Assembly: GCF_963678865.1 (NCBI RefSeq)
Contig: NZ_OY787459.1
Location: 2,942,501-3,006,500, forward strand
From: Maridesulfovibrio sp.
GTDB taxonomy: Bacteria > Desulfobacterota > Desulfovibrionia > Desulfovibrionales > Desulfovibrionaceae
Direction of reading: 5' to 3'
DNA length: 64,000 nt
Shown: one piece after another, positions 38,504-45,571 of the stretch
How the letters are laid out: each line of letters opens with the position of its first letter
Position numbering within the stretch: the first letter of the stretch is position 1
Notes under the pieces: generated by a model
What the model was told of the DNA's origin: nothing
Seen by the model: only the letters and a program-made list of their open reading frames with translations
Databases searched by the model: none
Program-made: the position numbers and the translations under genes

Positions 38504-40168
38504 TTATGAATATGTCCGGTCCACGCCGGGTTTGATCTGGCATTTAACCCTGATGTTGCGTCCGACAGTGCTGGCTCCGTTGACCATATTGAAGGATGAG
38601 GAACTTGTGATCTGGGCATTGGAACCGTCTGAAGCCACATGCATTTCGCCAAGGTGGGCCAGCAGGTGGTTCATGGCATCTTTTTCAGCATCTTCGATAT
38701 TGTAGCTTCGGGGAATGTTTTCGCGGTGGCCGAGGGAGGGAATGAACATGAGTCCTCGCTCGGTGTCGGCGAAAAGTTCCAGCTCGGTGGTGGTGCGGGT
38801 CAAGGCTGCGCCGATGGCGTTGGCGACATCGTAGTTCTGCGGCACCTCGGTGGAAAGACGGAATTTGCGGAAAATATCCATCTTCATAGCTTGTGCCGGT
38901 CCGCCCATGATGTAAATTTTGCGGGGGATGATTTTCCTGTTATCCAGCAGCTCATGTATTGTATAGACCGGCTGCTGGTTGATTTCATCCACCAGTTCTC
39001 GGGTGGAATCGTGAATTTTGTCCACCGCGTATCCGATGGCTTGATTTGCGAGTTGATCCATATCTAGGCCATGTTTCGCGGCAAAAGCGGAAAATCCTGA
39101 TCTGGATCGTTCGGTATTGCCGCAATCGCAGGAATCTTTCCAGATCAACGCATCCGTCAGAGTCGGGATCTCGCCGCCGAACGCAATGGATGGGCCGAGG
39201 CGGTTGGGCCCGACCCGGACTTTGCCATCCAGTATTGAAATAGCAGAATCCCCGCCGATACCGATGGAATGGACTTTCAATGCCCGCACAAGGGTAGGAT
39301 GGGAGCCGATATTGATGCCTTCCTGTTCAATTAGAGGGCTGCCTCCAGCGAAAATTGCGATGTCGGTGGTGGTCCCGCCGATGTCGTATATGATTGAATC
39401 ATGGGTAATGTTGCACAAGGCAATAATACCCATAACACTGGCGGCCGGGCCGGAAAAAATAGATTGCACCGGAACTCTGCGTGACAGATCGAGAGGCATG
39501 GTCCCCCCGTCTGCTTTGAGAATATTTACTTTGATTTTTCTCAGTCCAGTCTCAGCCAGAGTTTCTGATATGGCATCGGCGAATTTATTGAAAACCCGCC
39601 AGACCGCGCAATTGTAGAATGCGGTGGAAATGCGGCGGGGAAAATTCAACCGTCCGGTGAGCTGGTGCCCCAGAGTGATGAAATCTGCATTGTCGCCGAC
39701 AGCCAGTTCTATTTCTTTTTCATGGGCCGGATTGCGGGGGGAAAATTTTGTAACCGCAGCGTATACTTTAATCCCTGCATTGCGGCAGGAAACAATTGCT
39801 TCTTCAAGAGAAAGGTTATCCAGCCGTTTGGTTTCCGAACCGCGATGGTCCAGCGAACCGGGGATGACATGGAAATCCTTACATATCATGAACGAATGGG
39901 GGTCCAGTCCGGGGCCGGCGGAGACTATGACACCCACATCTTCGTAATTGCCTTCCACAATGGAGTTGGTGGAGAGGGTCGTACTCAGATTGAGCTGCTT
40001 TATGCGTGCCGGGTCAGTGTGGCGGAGAATTTCCCCAAGACTGTTCCTGATAGAAGACAGCAGGTTATCATGTTCAGTGGCGACCTTGACCTGTGCTTCC
40101 AGACCGTTAGGGCCTATGGCAACGGCGTCCGTATGGGTCCCGCCGACATCAATTCCGAGAAGGAGCAT
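38504..40168 (-). CDS. Hydantoinase/oxoprolinase-family protein (HyuA type)
   Basis: A 554-residue protein of the hydantoinase A/oxoprolinase group, which uses ATP to open cyclic imide or lactam rings. The N-terminal HyuA_N motif is LLLGIDVGGTHTDAVAI and the nucleotide-binding region includes IYDIGGTTTDIAIFAGG. The usual partner HyuB is absent; the operon partner is the deacetylase gene. Homologues include ATP-dependent hydantoin and acetone/acetophenone carboxylases, so the substrate is undefined. ATG 40168 has an AAGGA site upstream. Confidence 0.85.
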   Translation of the reverse strand: MLLLGIDVGGTHTDAVAIGPNGLEAQVKVATEHDNLLSSIRNSLGEILRHTDPARIKQLNLSTTLSTNSIVEGNYEDVGVIVSAGPGLDPHSFMICKDFHVIPGSLDHRGSETKRLDNLSLEEAIVSCRNAGIKVYAAVTKFSPRNPAHEKEIELAVGDNADFITLGHQLTGRLNFPRRISTAFYNCAVWRVFNKFADAISETLAETGLRKIKVNILKADGGTMPLDLSRRVPVQSIFSGPAASVMGIIALCNITHDSIIYDIGGTTTDIAIFAGGSPLIEQEGINIGSHPTLVRALKVHSIGIGGDSAISILDGKVRVGPNRLGPSIAFGGEIPTLTDALIWKDSCDCGNTERSRSGFSAFAAKHGLDMDQLANQAIGYAVDKIHDSTRELVDEINQQPVYTIHELLDNRKIIPRKIYIMGGPAQAMKMDIFRKFRLSTEVPQNYDVANAIGAALTRTTTELELFADTERGLMFIPSLGHRENIPRSYNIEDAEKDAMNHLLAHLGEMHVASDGSNAQITSSSSFNMVNGASTVGRNIRVKCQIKPGVDRTYS

Positions 40169-40379
40169 CTGGTAAATCCTTGAACTGTTCTCCCGCCATG
40201 GCGGAAGGCTGGTGAGAATTTAAATGGAGTAATCCGTTTCAGCTATACAAAAGAGCCTGTTTTCGGATTTTAAGCTATCCATTTTTCTAGCACCGGGCCA
40301 AGGCCGGAGTCCAGAGGTTTTACCGTCAGCGGTTTAATGCTTCCCGTGAGCGGTTTCTGCTTTCCTGTTTATGGAAGTT

Positions 40380-41912
40380 TTATCCTTGCTTGTTGATTCC
40401 CAGCTTTTTCATGCGTGAATCAAAGGTGGAGCGGTTGATATCTGCAGCGCGGGCGGCCCGGCTTATATTCCAGCGGTATCTTTCCAGCAGCTTCATTACA
40501 TATGAATACTCCACTTCCTTCCAGGTCATGGAAGTCAGGTCGTGAGCGGAAGGGGGATGCTCCTGCGATGCCGGGGAACTGTTCTGCTGCGTTTTTTGCG
40601 GCGGAGTAGTGCCTGGATGTATAATGTGCAGGGGAAGGTCTCTGCCGGTGATGGTGTCTCCCGGAACCATGGCCTGAAATTGTTTGACCATGTTTTCAAG
40701 TTCACGGATGTTGCCCGGCCAGTTGTAGGCTCCCATTACCTTCATGGCTTCTGCTGACATTTTTTTAGGCAGCATGTGGCTATGCGCTGCTTCGCGGTTC
40801 AGGAAGTGTTCGGTGAGCAGGTTGATGTCCTCTTTGCGTTCACGCAGAGCAGGCAGTTTCAAGGGCAGTACATTCAGCCGATAGTATAGGTCTTCCCTGA
40901 ATCTTCCGGAGCGCACTTCTTCTTCAAGGTTGCGGTTGGTGGCGGAAATGATGCGGATGTCGATTTTTTTGGTTTGTGTTCCGCCAAGAGGTTTAATCTC
41001 GTTTTCCTGCAGTACTCGCAGCAGTTTGGCCTGCAGGTTGATGTCCATGTCGCCGATTTCATCAAGGAATACTGTGCCTCCGTCTGCTGCCTCAAACAGG
41101 CCGGACTTATTGGTGGTGGCTCCGGTGAAAGCTCCTTTTACATAACCGAAAAGTTCACTTTCCAGCAGGTTTTCAGGAATTGCGCTGCAGTTCTGGGTCA
41201 GGAACGGCTTTTGTGCCCGTGAACTCTGGGCATGAATTGCCTCGGCAAATAATTCTTTACCAGTTCCGGATTCCCCATAGAGCAGTACCGGATAATTCGT
41301 GGCTCCGTAATTTTCGACCAGTTTCAAGGCTTTGTTTACGGATTGGCTTTTACCTACAATGGATTTGTTGTCCCTGATGCTGCTCAGGGTGCGGCTGAGC
41401 TCTGCATATTCAATGCGTTGTTTCTGGAATTCAAGTGAGTTGCGTAGTGAGATTGATCCGATATCCACCATGTCCTGCAGCATGGTCAGATAAGCTGGGT
41501 CTAGATTGAGCTGTTCCCCGCTTGTGCTGGTATCAATTACCTGCACCGCCCCGTACACTTCCTGTCCTTTAAAATGCAGAGGAAAGCATAGGATCAATTT
41601 GCTTTTTATTTTGAAATTCCGTTCAATGGAGCTGAAATGGCGTGAGTCTCCGGCTTCAGCGACGGTCATTTTCCCGTTTTTGATGACCCAGCCTACAATG
41701 CTTTGTTCCTGCGGGGATATCTGCACTCCTTTTATCTTTTCACTCTTGTTCCCCATGGCTTCAACGCATTCGTACATGTTGTCGCGCTTGAGCCATAGCG
41801 ATCCTCTTTCAACATTTTGGAGTTTCAAGAGCAGGGCCAGGATCTTGGTTTGCAGCTTTTCCGGGTCCAGTTCTTGTGAAAGAGCTTTATAGTCATTGAT
41901 GGATATCGTCAT
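40380..41912 (-). CDS. Sigma-54-dependent transcriptional activator with GAF domain
   Basis: A 510-residue enhancer-binding protein. The N-terminal GAF-like sensor (about residues 15-165) is followed by the AAA+ domain with Walker A GESGTGKE, the sigma-54-contact loop GAFTGA (in YVKGAFTGATTNKSG), and Walker B FLDEIGDMD. The C-terminal Fis-type helix-turn-helix is RYRWNISRAARAADINRSTF. The sensor is of a small-molecule or redox type; the signal is unknown. The gene is divergent from a good sigma-54 promoter 170 bases from its start, which is its likely target. It has no response-regulator receiver, so it does not take phosphate from a histidine kinase. Confidence 0.92.
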   Translation of the reverse strand: MTISINDYKALSQELDPEKLQTKILALLLKLQNVERGSLWLKRDNMYECVEAMGNKSEKIKGVQISPQEQSIVGWVIKNGKMTVAEAGDSRHFSSIERNFKIKSKLILCFPLHFKGQEVYGAVQVIDTSTSGEQLNLDPAYLTMLQDMVDIGSISLRNSLEFQKQRIEYAELSRTLSSIRDNKSIVGKSQSVNKALKLVENYGATNYPVLLYGESGTGKELFAEAIHAQSSRAQKPFLTQNCSAIPENLLESELFGYVKGAFTGATTNKSGLFEAADGGTVFLDEIGDMDINLQAKLLRVLQENEIKPLGGTQTKKIDIRIISATNRNLEEEVRSGRFREDLYYRLNVLPLKLPALRERKEDINLLTEHFLNREAAHSHMLPKKMSAEAMKVMGAYNWPGNIRELENMVKQFQAMVPGDTITGRDLPLHIIHPGTTPPQKTQQNSSPASQEHPPSAHDLTSMTWKEVEYSYVMKLLERYRWNISRAARAADINRSTFDSRMKKLGINKQG

Positions 41913-41969
41913 AGATGTTGTCTTTGGGTTGGGTTCTTCGATGGTGTTATTTGGTTATTTTTGTGAAAT

Positions 41970-41986
41970 ATCGTTAAATTAATGAT
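41970..41986. promoter_or_regulatory. Candidate activator-binding palindrome (UAS)
   Basis: ATCGTTAAATTAATGAT is a 17-base palindrome with one mismatched pair. Its centre is about 130 bases upstream of the predicted sigma-54 start at about 42110, a usual distance for an enhancer-binding protein. Confidence 0.4.
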
Positions 41987-42082
41987 GAGTCAAGATTTTA
42001 TACTGTAGGAATGATTATCACTAACAAAGGATATGGAGGGGCAGCCCTTTAGTATAGCACGATTTCAGGTTTAAGGAAAGTT

Positions 42083-42099
42083 TTGGCACGGAAGGTGCT
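42083..42099 (+). promoter_or_regulatory. Sigma-54 (-24/-12) promoter upstream of the 77-residue protein gene
   Basis: TTGGCACGGAAGGTGCT: GG at 42085-42086 and GC at 42097-42098 are separated by exactly ten bases, and TTGGCACG is the full -24 consensus. Transcription should begin near 42110 and run through the hairpin at 42127-42180. Confidence 0.8.
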
Positions 42100-42126
42100 A
42101 TGAGGTGGGTAGCTTGTTAGTCAAGT

Positions 42127-42180
42127 ATGGACCGGAGAGCCCACTCCACCTCCCCGACCCCTCCGGGCTTTCCGGTCCAT
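42127..42180 (+). ncRNA. Leader hairpin with a C-rich 22-base loop
   Basis: A 16-bp stem (42127-42142 with 42165-42180, one mismatch) encloses the loop ACTCCACCTCCCCGACCCCTCC, which has no G until the middle and contains the anti-Shine-Dalgarno sequence CCACCTCC. Directly after it lies only CCTTTT, so it is not a strong terminator. It sits near the start of the sigma-54 transcript and 57 bases before the next gene. It may be a riboregulator, either within the leader or as a released small RNA. The stem is certain; the function is inference. Confidence 0.55.
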
Positions 42181-42236
42181 AACCTTTTCAGGAACAAATC
42201 CGATTCTATTTCTTTCAAATATACGGAGATGGTGTG

Positions 42237-42470
42237 ATGAGTAGTGTAGAATCTTTAGTATCCATGCATCGTAAGGATATGGTTCTTTTACGTACTGAGG
42301 CAAAGCAGGCCAGAAAGCAGAGGCACGGCAGTGAGCGCGAACTGGATCAGGCGTTCAAAGAGTTGCGTAGCAAGCTTTCTTCTGAAATGCCGGTAGCAAG
42401 CTCTTTTCCAATGAAACTTTGTGCTCCCATTGCTTTGATGGTTACTTTAGTGGGAGTGTTCAGTATTTAA
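42237..42470 (+). CDS. Unknown 77-residue protein with a hydrophobic C-terminus
   Basis: The basic, charged first half (TEAKQARKQRHGSERELDQA) is probably helical; the last ~20 residues (MKLCAPIALMVTLVGVFSI) form a likely membrane helix, so this is a tail-anchored or small membrane protein. Nothing in it matches a family I know. ATG 42237 has GGAG about eight bases upstream. It is the only gene between the sigma-54 promoter and a strong terminator, so it is the apparent product of that regulatory unit. Confidence 0.7.
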   Translation: MSSVESLVSMHRKDMVLLRTEAKQARKQRHGSERELDQAFKELRSKLSSEMPVASSFPMKLCAPIALMVTLVGVFSI

Positions 42471-42506
42471 GATTTTTTGTGTCCGACTGTAGTAGTCGGT
42501 AATCGC

Positions 42507-42550
42507 CGACAAAAAGCCCGTTTACTTTTAAGTAAACGGGCTTTTTGTCG
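42507..42550. terminator. Bidirectional terminator
   Basis: Perfect 21-bp inverted repeat, CGACAAAAAGCCCGTTTACTT and its complement, around a two-base centre. It lies between the 77-residue gene and the convergent znuA. Confidence 0.95.
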
Positions 42551-42552
42551 TT

Positions 42553-43449
42553 TTAATGTCTGGTTGCAAAGGCTCCGGCTGTGCGGCGCAGGTTGGCGGT
42601 CCAATCTTCCGCCAGCGGGTCGGCTGTCAGTATCTTAGCTCCGATGGAGTCTGCAATTGCCTGTGCGCTCTTTTTTGAAAACTGAGGCTGAATAAAAATT
42701 GCTTTGACGGAATTCTTTTTTGCAAGATTTATAAGTTGAGCCAGTTTCTTGGGGCTGGGTTCTTTGCCTTCAAGTTCGATGGGGATTTGGGTCAGTCCGT
42801 AGGCACGGGCGAAATATCCCCATGAGGGGTGGTAGACCATGAAACTGAAGCCTGTTTTATTTTTGGAGAATGTCTTCAGCAGTTCGGAATCCAGCTCATT
42901 TATTTCTTCGGCAAAGCCAAGGTAGTTGTGAATGTATGCCTGTTTATTGGCCGGGTCATGTTCGATCAGGGTGTCTCTGATCTGTTGACTTATGATGCGT
43001 ACCAGTTGCGGGGCCAGCCATACATGCGGGTCCATTATCCTTTTTGTGGTCTGGTGGTCTTCATGTTTACTTTGTTCATGCTGCCCGTCTTCATGGACAT
43101 GAGCCCTCATAGCGTGGTGAGCTACCCCGGACCCCAGATTTATAATTTCAAGGTGGCTGTTGGCGGATTTGAACCTCGGCAGCCACGCCCTTTCAAATGG
43201 GACTCCGATGGCAAAGTAGATTTCCGATTTACTTAACTCGGCCATTTGCCTTGGCTGCGGTTCGTAGGTTGCGGGGCTGCTGCCCGCTTTTACCATGATG
43301 TTTGCCTTTACGAGTTCTCCTCCGATTTTTTCTACAAAATATTTTAGCGGCGGGATTGAAACTGTGGTTTGTAATTGGCCGGCTGTGGCTGCAGTGCTGC
43401 TGATGAGGATAGTCAGTGCCAGTAATAGTGCTATTTTAAGTTTTGTCAT
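42553..43449 (-). CDS. znuA: Zinc-type ABC transporter substrate-binding protein
   Basis: A 298-residue periplasmic cluster A-I metal-binding protein. The signal peptide (MTKLKIALLLALTILISS) is followed by the family start VSIPPLKYFVEKIGGE. The His-rich loop HEDGQHEQSKHEDHQT, typical for zinc, lies between the metal-ligand histidines; MDPHVWLAP and VYHPSWGYFARAYGL provide others. ATG 43449 is preferred over a start 36 bases upstream because GAGAACTCC lies just before it. The permease and ATPase genes (znuB, znuC) are not nearby, so the transporter is split. Confidence 0.88.
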   Translation of the reverse strand: MTKLKIALLLALTILISSTAATAGQLQTTVSIPPLKYFVEKIGGELVKANIMVKAGSSPATYEPQPRQMAELSKSEIYFAIGVPFERAWLPRFKSANSHLEIINLGSGVAHHAMRAHVHEDGQHEQSKHEDHQTTKRIMDPHVWLAPQLVRIISQQIRDTLIEHDPANKQAYIHNYLGFAEEINELDSELLKTFSKNKTGFSFMVYHPSWGYFARAYGLTQIPIELEGKEPSPKKLAQLINLAKKNSVKAIFIQPQFSKKSAQAIADSIGAKILTADPLAEDWTANLRRTAGAFATRH

Positions 43450-43492
43450 GGAGTTCTCTTTTGTTTTTTTGATATTGATTTTCATTTATAGT

Positions 43493-43506
43493 TATATGGC
43501 CATATA
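43493..43506. promoter_or_regulatory. Perfect palindrome TATATGGCCATATA near znuA
   Basis: A 14-base perfect palindrome 44 bases upstream of the znuA start (leftward gene). Its place and symmetry suit a metal-responsive repressor such as Zur, but the sequence does not match the usual Zur box closely. Confidence 0.45.
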
Positions 43507-43718
43507 TTAAATGATGTCAATCCGGCTTGTCATCTAATCAGCGGAAAATGTTTTTTCTTTATTGACCCAGTTTGCCGAATTATCTCATGCAAGAGCTAAG
43601 CGTATATTTGTCTTATTGTTTAAATATGGCAACTGTTGAAATAATTTTTAGTACTAATTTTCCAAATATGTTTTTTGGGTGTATTTTTCTCTGGTTTGTG
43701 AGTATGAAGTTCCCTGTT

Positions 43719-43735
43719 TTGGCACAAGGTGTGCT
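43719..43735 (+). promoter_or_regulatory. Sigma-54 (-24/-12) promoter of amtB
   Basis: TTGGCACAAGGTGTGCT: GG at 43721-43722 and GC at 43733-43734 are ten bases apart. It is about 130 bases before amtB and fits control of the nitrogen genes by an NtrC-like activator. Confidence 0.82.
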
Positions 43736-43863
43736 TAATAAGTCACTAAAGTGCATTTTTGAAGGCTGGATTTTCTAAAATTGTTAAAAAAGAAGCGATA
43801 AGAACGATTTTAGAGACATAATTGTAAAACTAGGTGAATGAAATCAACGGGGGTTGATCAAAA

Positions 43864-45066
43864 ATGAATTCGGCGGATACTTCATTTATTCTTGTTTGTG
43901 CGGCTCTGGTCATGTTCATGACTCCGGGGCTGGCTCTTTTTTACGGCGGCATGGTGCGCAGCAAAAACGTACTGGCCACCATCATGCAGAGTTTTATCAT
44001 GCTTGGACTGGTTTCAATTGTCTGGGCTGTTATCGGTTATACCCTCTCCTTCGGAACCGACATCGGCGGCATTATCGGCGGCATGGATTTTTTTGCTCTT
44101 AACGGCGTCGGCATGGATACGGTCAACAGTCCTGCCGACAATCTGCCCCATCTTCTTTTCATGATTTTTCAGTGTATGTTTGCGGTTATCACCCCCGCAC
44201 TTATCACCGGAGCTTTTGCCGAGCGCATGAAGTTTGGTGCTTTGCTGATTTTCAGTTCTCTTTGGGTCATATTTGTCTACGCTCCCATGTGTCATTGGGT
44301 CTGGGGAGGCGGCTGGATGGGCGATCACGGTGCTCTCGACTTCGCGGGCGGTGCGGTTGTTCATATGAGTTCCGCAGCAGCAGCCCTTGCCGGTTGCCTG
44401 ATTATGGGTAAACGCAAAGGATACGGTAAAGAACCTTTTATCCCTCACAACCTGCCTATGACTCTGCTTGGTGCCGGGATGCTCTGGTTCGGCTGGTTCG
44501 GTTTTAATGCCGGGTCCGCCCTTGCAGCCGACGGTCTGGCTGCCAACGCTTTTGTTACCACCCATCTTGCTGCGGCTGCAGCGGTTCTCGGCTGGCTGCT
44601 TGTTGAAGCCATGCATGCAGGCAAACCGACTACGCTCGGTGCTGCCTCCGGTGCTGTAGCCGGCTTGGTCGCCATCACACCGGCAGCAGGTTTTGTTACC
44701 CCTATGGCCTCTATTGTTATCGGATTCGGCGGAGGTATGGTTTGTTACGGCGGTGTCCTCATGAAATCCAAGTTCGGTTATGATGACTCTCTCGACGTTG
44801 TAGGTATTCACGGTCTTGGCGGAACATACGGTGCAATTGTGACCGGTCTTTTTGCCAGCATCGGTGCCGAAGGTCTTTTCTACGGCAATGCTTCCCAGCT
44901 CTGGATTCAGATCGAATCATGTCTTGCCACATGGGCATACTGCTTTGCGGTCAGCTGGGTGCTTTTCAAGGTTATCGACAAGTTCTACGGCCTGCGCCCC
45001 TCCGAAGAAGAGGAAGTTTCCGGGATGGACGTTTCCGAGCACAGTGAGGCCGGGTACCAGATTTAG
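43864..45066 (+). CDS. amtB: Ammonium transporter AmtB
   Basis: A 400-residue ammonium channel with about eleven transmembrane helices. Family signatures include ALFYGGMVRSKNVLATIMQS near the N-terminus, and DFAGGAVVHMSSAAAALAG, containing the conserved pore His. A second pore His is in GIHGLGGTYGAI. The cytoplasmic tail after residue 375 is short and acidic. A GGGGG ribosome site precedes ATG 43864. It is the first gene of a nitrogen module, with glnB and glnD to its right, and a sigma-54 promoter to its left. Confidence 0.96.
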   Translation: MNSADTSFILVCAALVMFMTPGLALFYGGMVRSKNVLATIMQSFIMLGLVSIVWAVIGYTLSFGTDIGGIIGGMDFFALNGVGMDTVNSPADNLPHLLFMIFQCMFAVITPALITGAFAERMKFGALLIFSSLWVIFVYAPMCHWVWGGGWMGDHGALDFAGGAVVHMSSAAAALAGCLIMGKRKGYGKEPFIPHNLPMTLLGAGMLWFGWFGFNAGSALAADGLAANAFVTTHLAAAAAVLGWLLVEAMHAGKPTTLGAASGAVAGLVAITPAAGFVTPMASIVIGFGGGMVCYGGVLMKSKFGYDDSLDVVGIHGLGGTYGAIVTGLFASIGAEGLFYGNASQLWIQIESCLATWAYCFAVSWVLFKVIDKFYGLRPSEEEEVSGMDVSEHSEAGYQI

Positions 45067-45076
45067 CAACAGGTTA

Positions 45077-45165
45077 TTGATGCGCTTCGCGCTTTTGTCA
45101 GATGATTTCGCCTTCGGCGACCAAAGGCCTATAACCCTTGGTTAAGAAGCTTTGCTTCGAATCAT
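45077..45165 (+). repeat. Dispersed intergenic repeat between amtB and glnB
   Basis: TTGATGCGCTTCGCGCTTTT, then GATGATTTCGCCTTCGGCGACC and CCAAAGGCC...CCTTGG. The first module appears inverted at 61807-61826 and with small changes at 30932. It breaks the amtB-glnB gap of 166 bases. Confidence 0.65.
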
Positions 45166-45232
45166 GGTGATATAGAGAGCTGATATGCTTAGCCCCTTTG
45201 GAATTCATAATCGCTAAGACAGGATAATTCCA

Positions 45233-45571
45233 ATGAGAAAAGTTGAAATAATTGTAAGACCTTTCAAGGTCGATGATGTGAAAGATGCCATAGCCGCTCT
45301 CGGCCTCAAGGGTATGACAGTTACTGACGTGAAAGGTTTCGGACGTCAGGGTGGACACAAGGAAGTTTATCGTGGTGCCGAGTATCAGGTGGATTTTATC
45401 GCCAAGACCAAGGTTGAGATTGTGGTTGATGCTGACCGGGTTCCTGAAGTTATAGAAGCCGTCAGTGAAGCAGCCAAGACCGGAAAGGTCGGTGACGGCA
45501 AGATATTCGTTATCCCGGTTGAAGAAGTGGTACGTATACGTACCGGTGAAACCGGTCCGGAAGCCATTTAA
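45233..45571 (+). CDS. glnB: Nitrogen regulatory protein PII
   Basis: A 112-residue PII signalling protein. The start MRKVEIIVRPFKVDDVKDAI, the T-loop GAEYQVDFIAKTKVEI with the uridylylated Tyr (Y51), and the C-terminal GDGKIFVIPVEEVVRIRTGE are canonical. It reports the 2-oxoglutarate and ATP/ADP state to AmtB and other targets. Placement next to amtB is the GlnK-type arrangement, so glnK may be the better name. glnD starts at the very next base. Confidence 0.96.
   Translation: MRKVEIIVRPFKVDDVKDAIAALGLKGMTVTDVKGFGRQGGHKEVYRGAEYQVDFIAKTKVEIVVDADRVPEVIEAVSEAAKTGKVGDGKIFVIPVEEVVRIRTGETGPEAI

Larger units (their letters stand above)
43450..43863. other. 414-base regulatory gap between znuA and amtB
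   Basis: Holds the palindrome at 43493 near the divergent znuA start and the amtB sigma-54 promoter at 43719. The stretch between them is very AT-rich; a 68-codon open frame through it is not credible because the promoter lies inside it. Confidence 0.6.

Noticed and set aside
42102..42108. Pairing of GAGGTGG with the C-rich loop as a built-in switch
   Set aside because: The predicted sigma-54 start is about 42110, so this sequence is probably not in the RNA. It is kept only as a possibility in the loop finding.
43572..43778. 68-codon open frame before amtB
   Set aside because: The amtB sigma-54 promoter lies inside it; AT-rich with no ribosome site.
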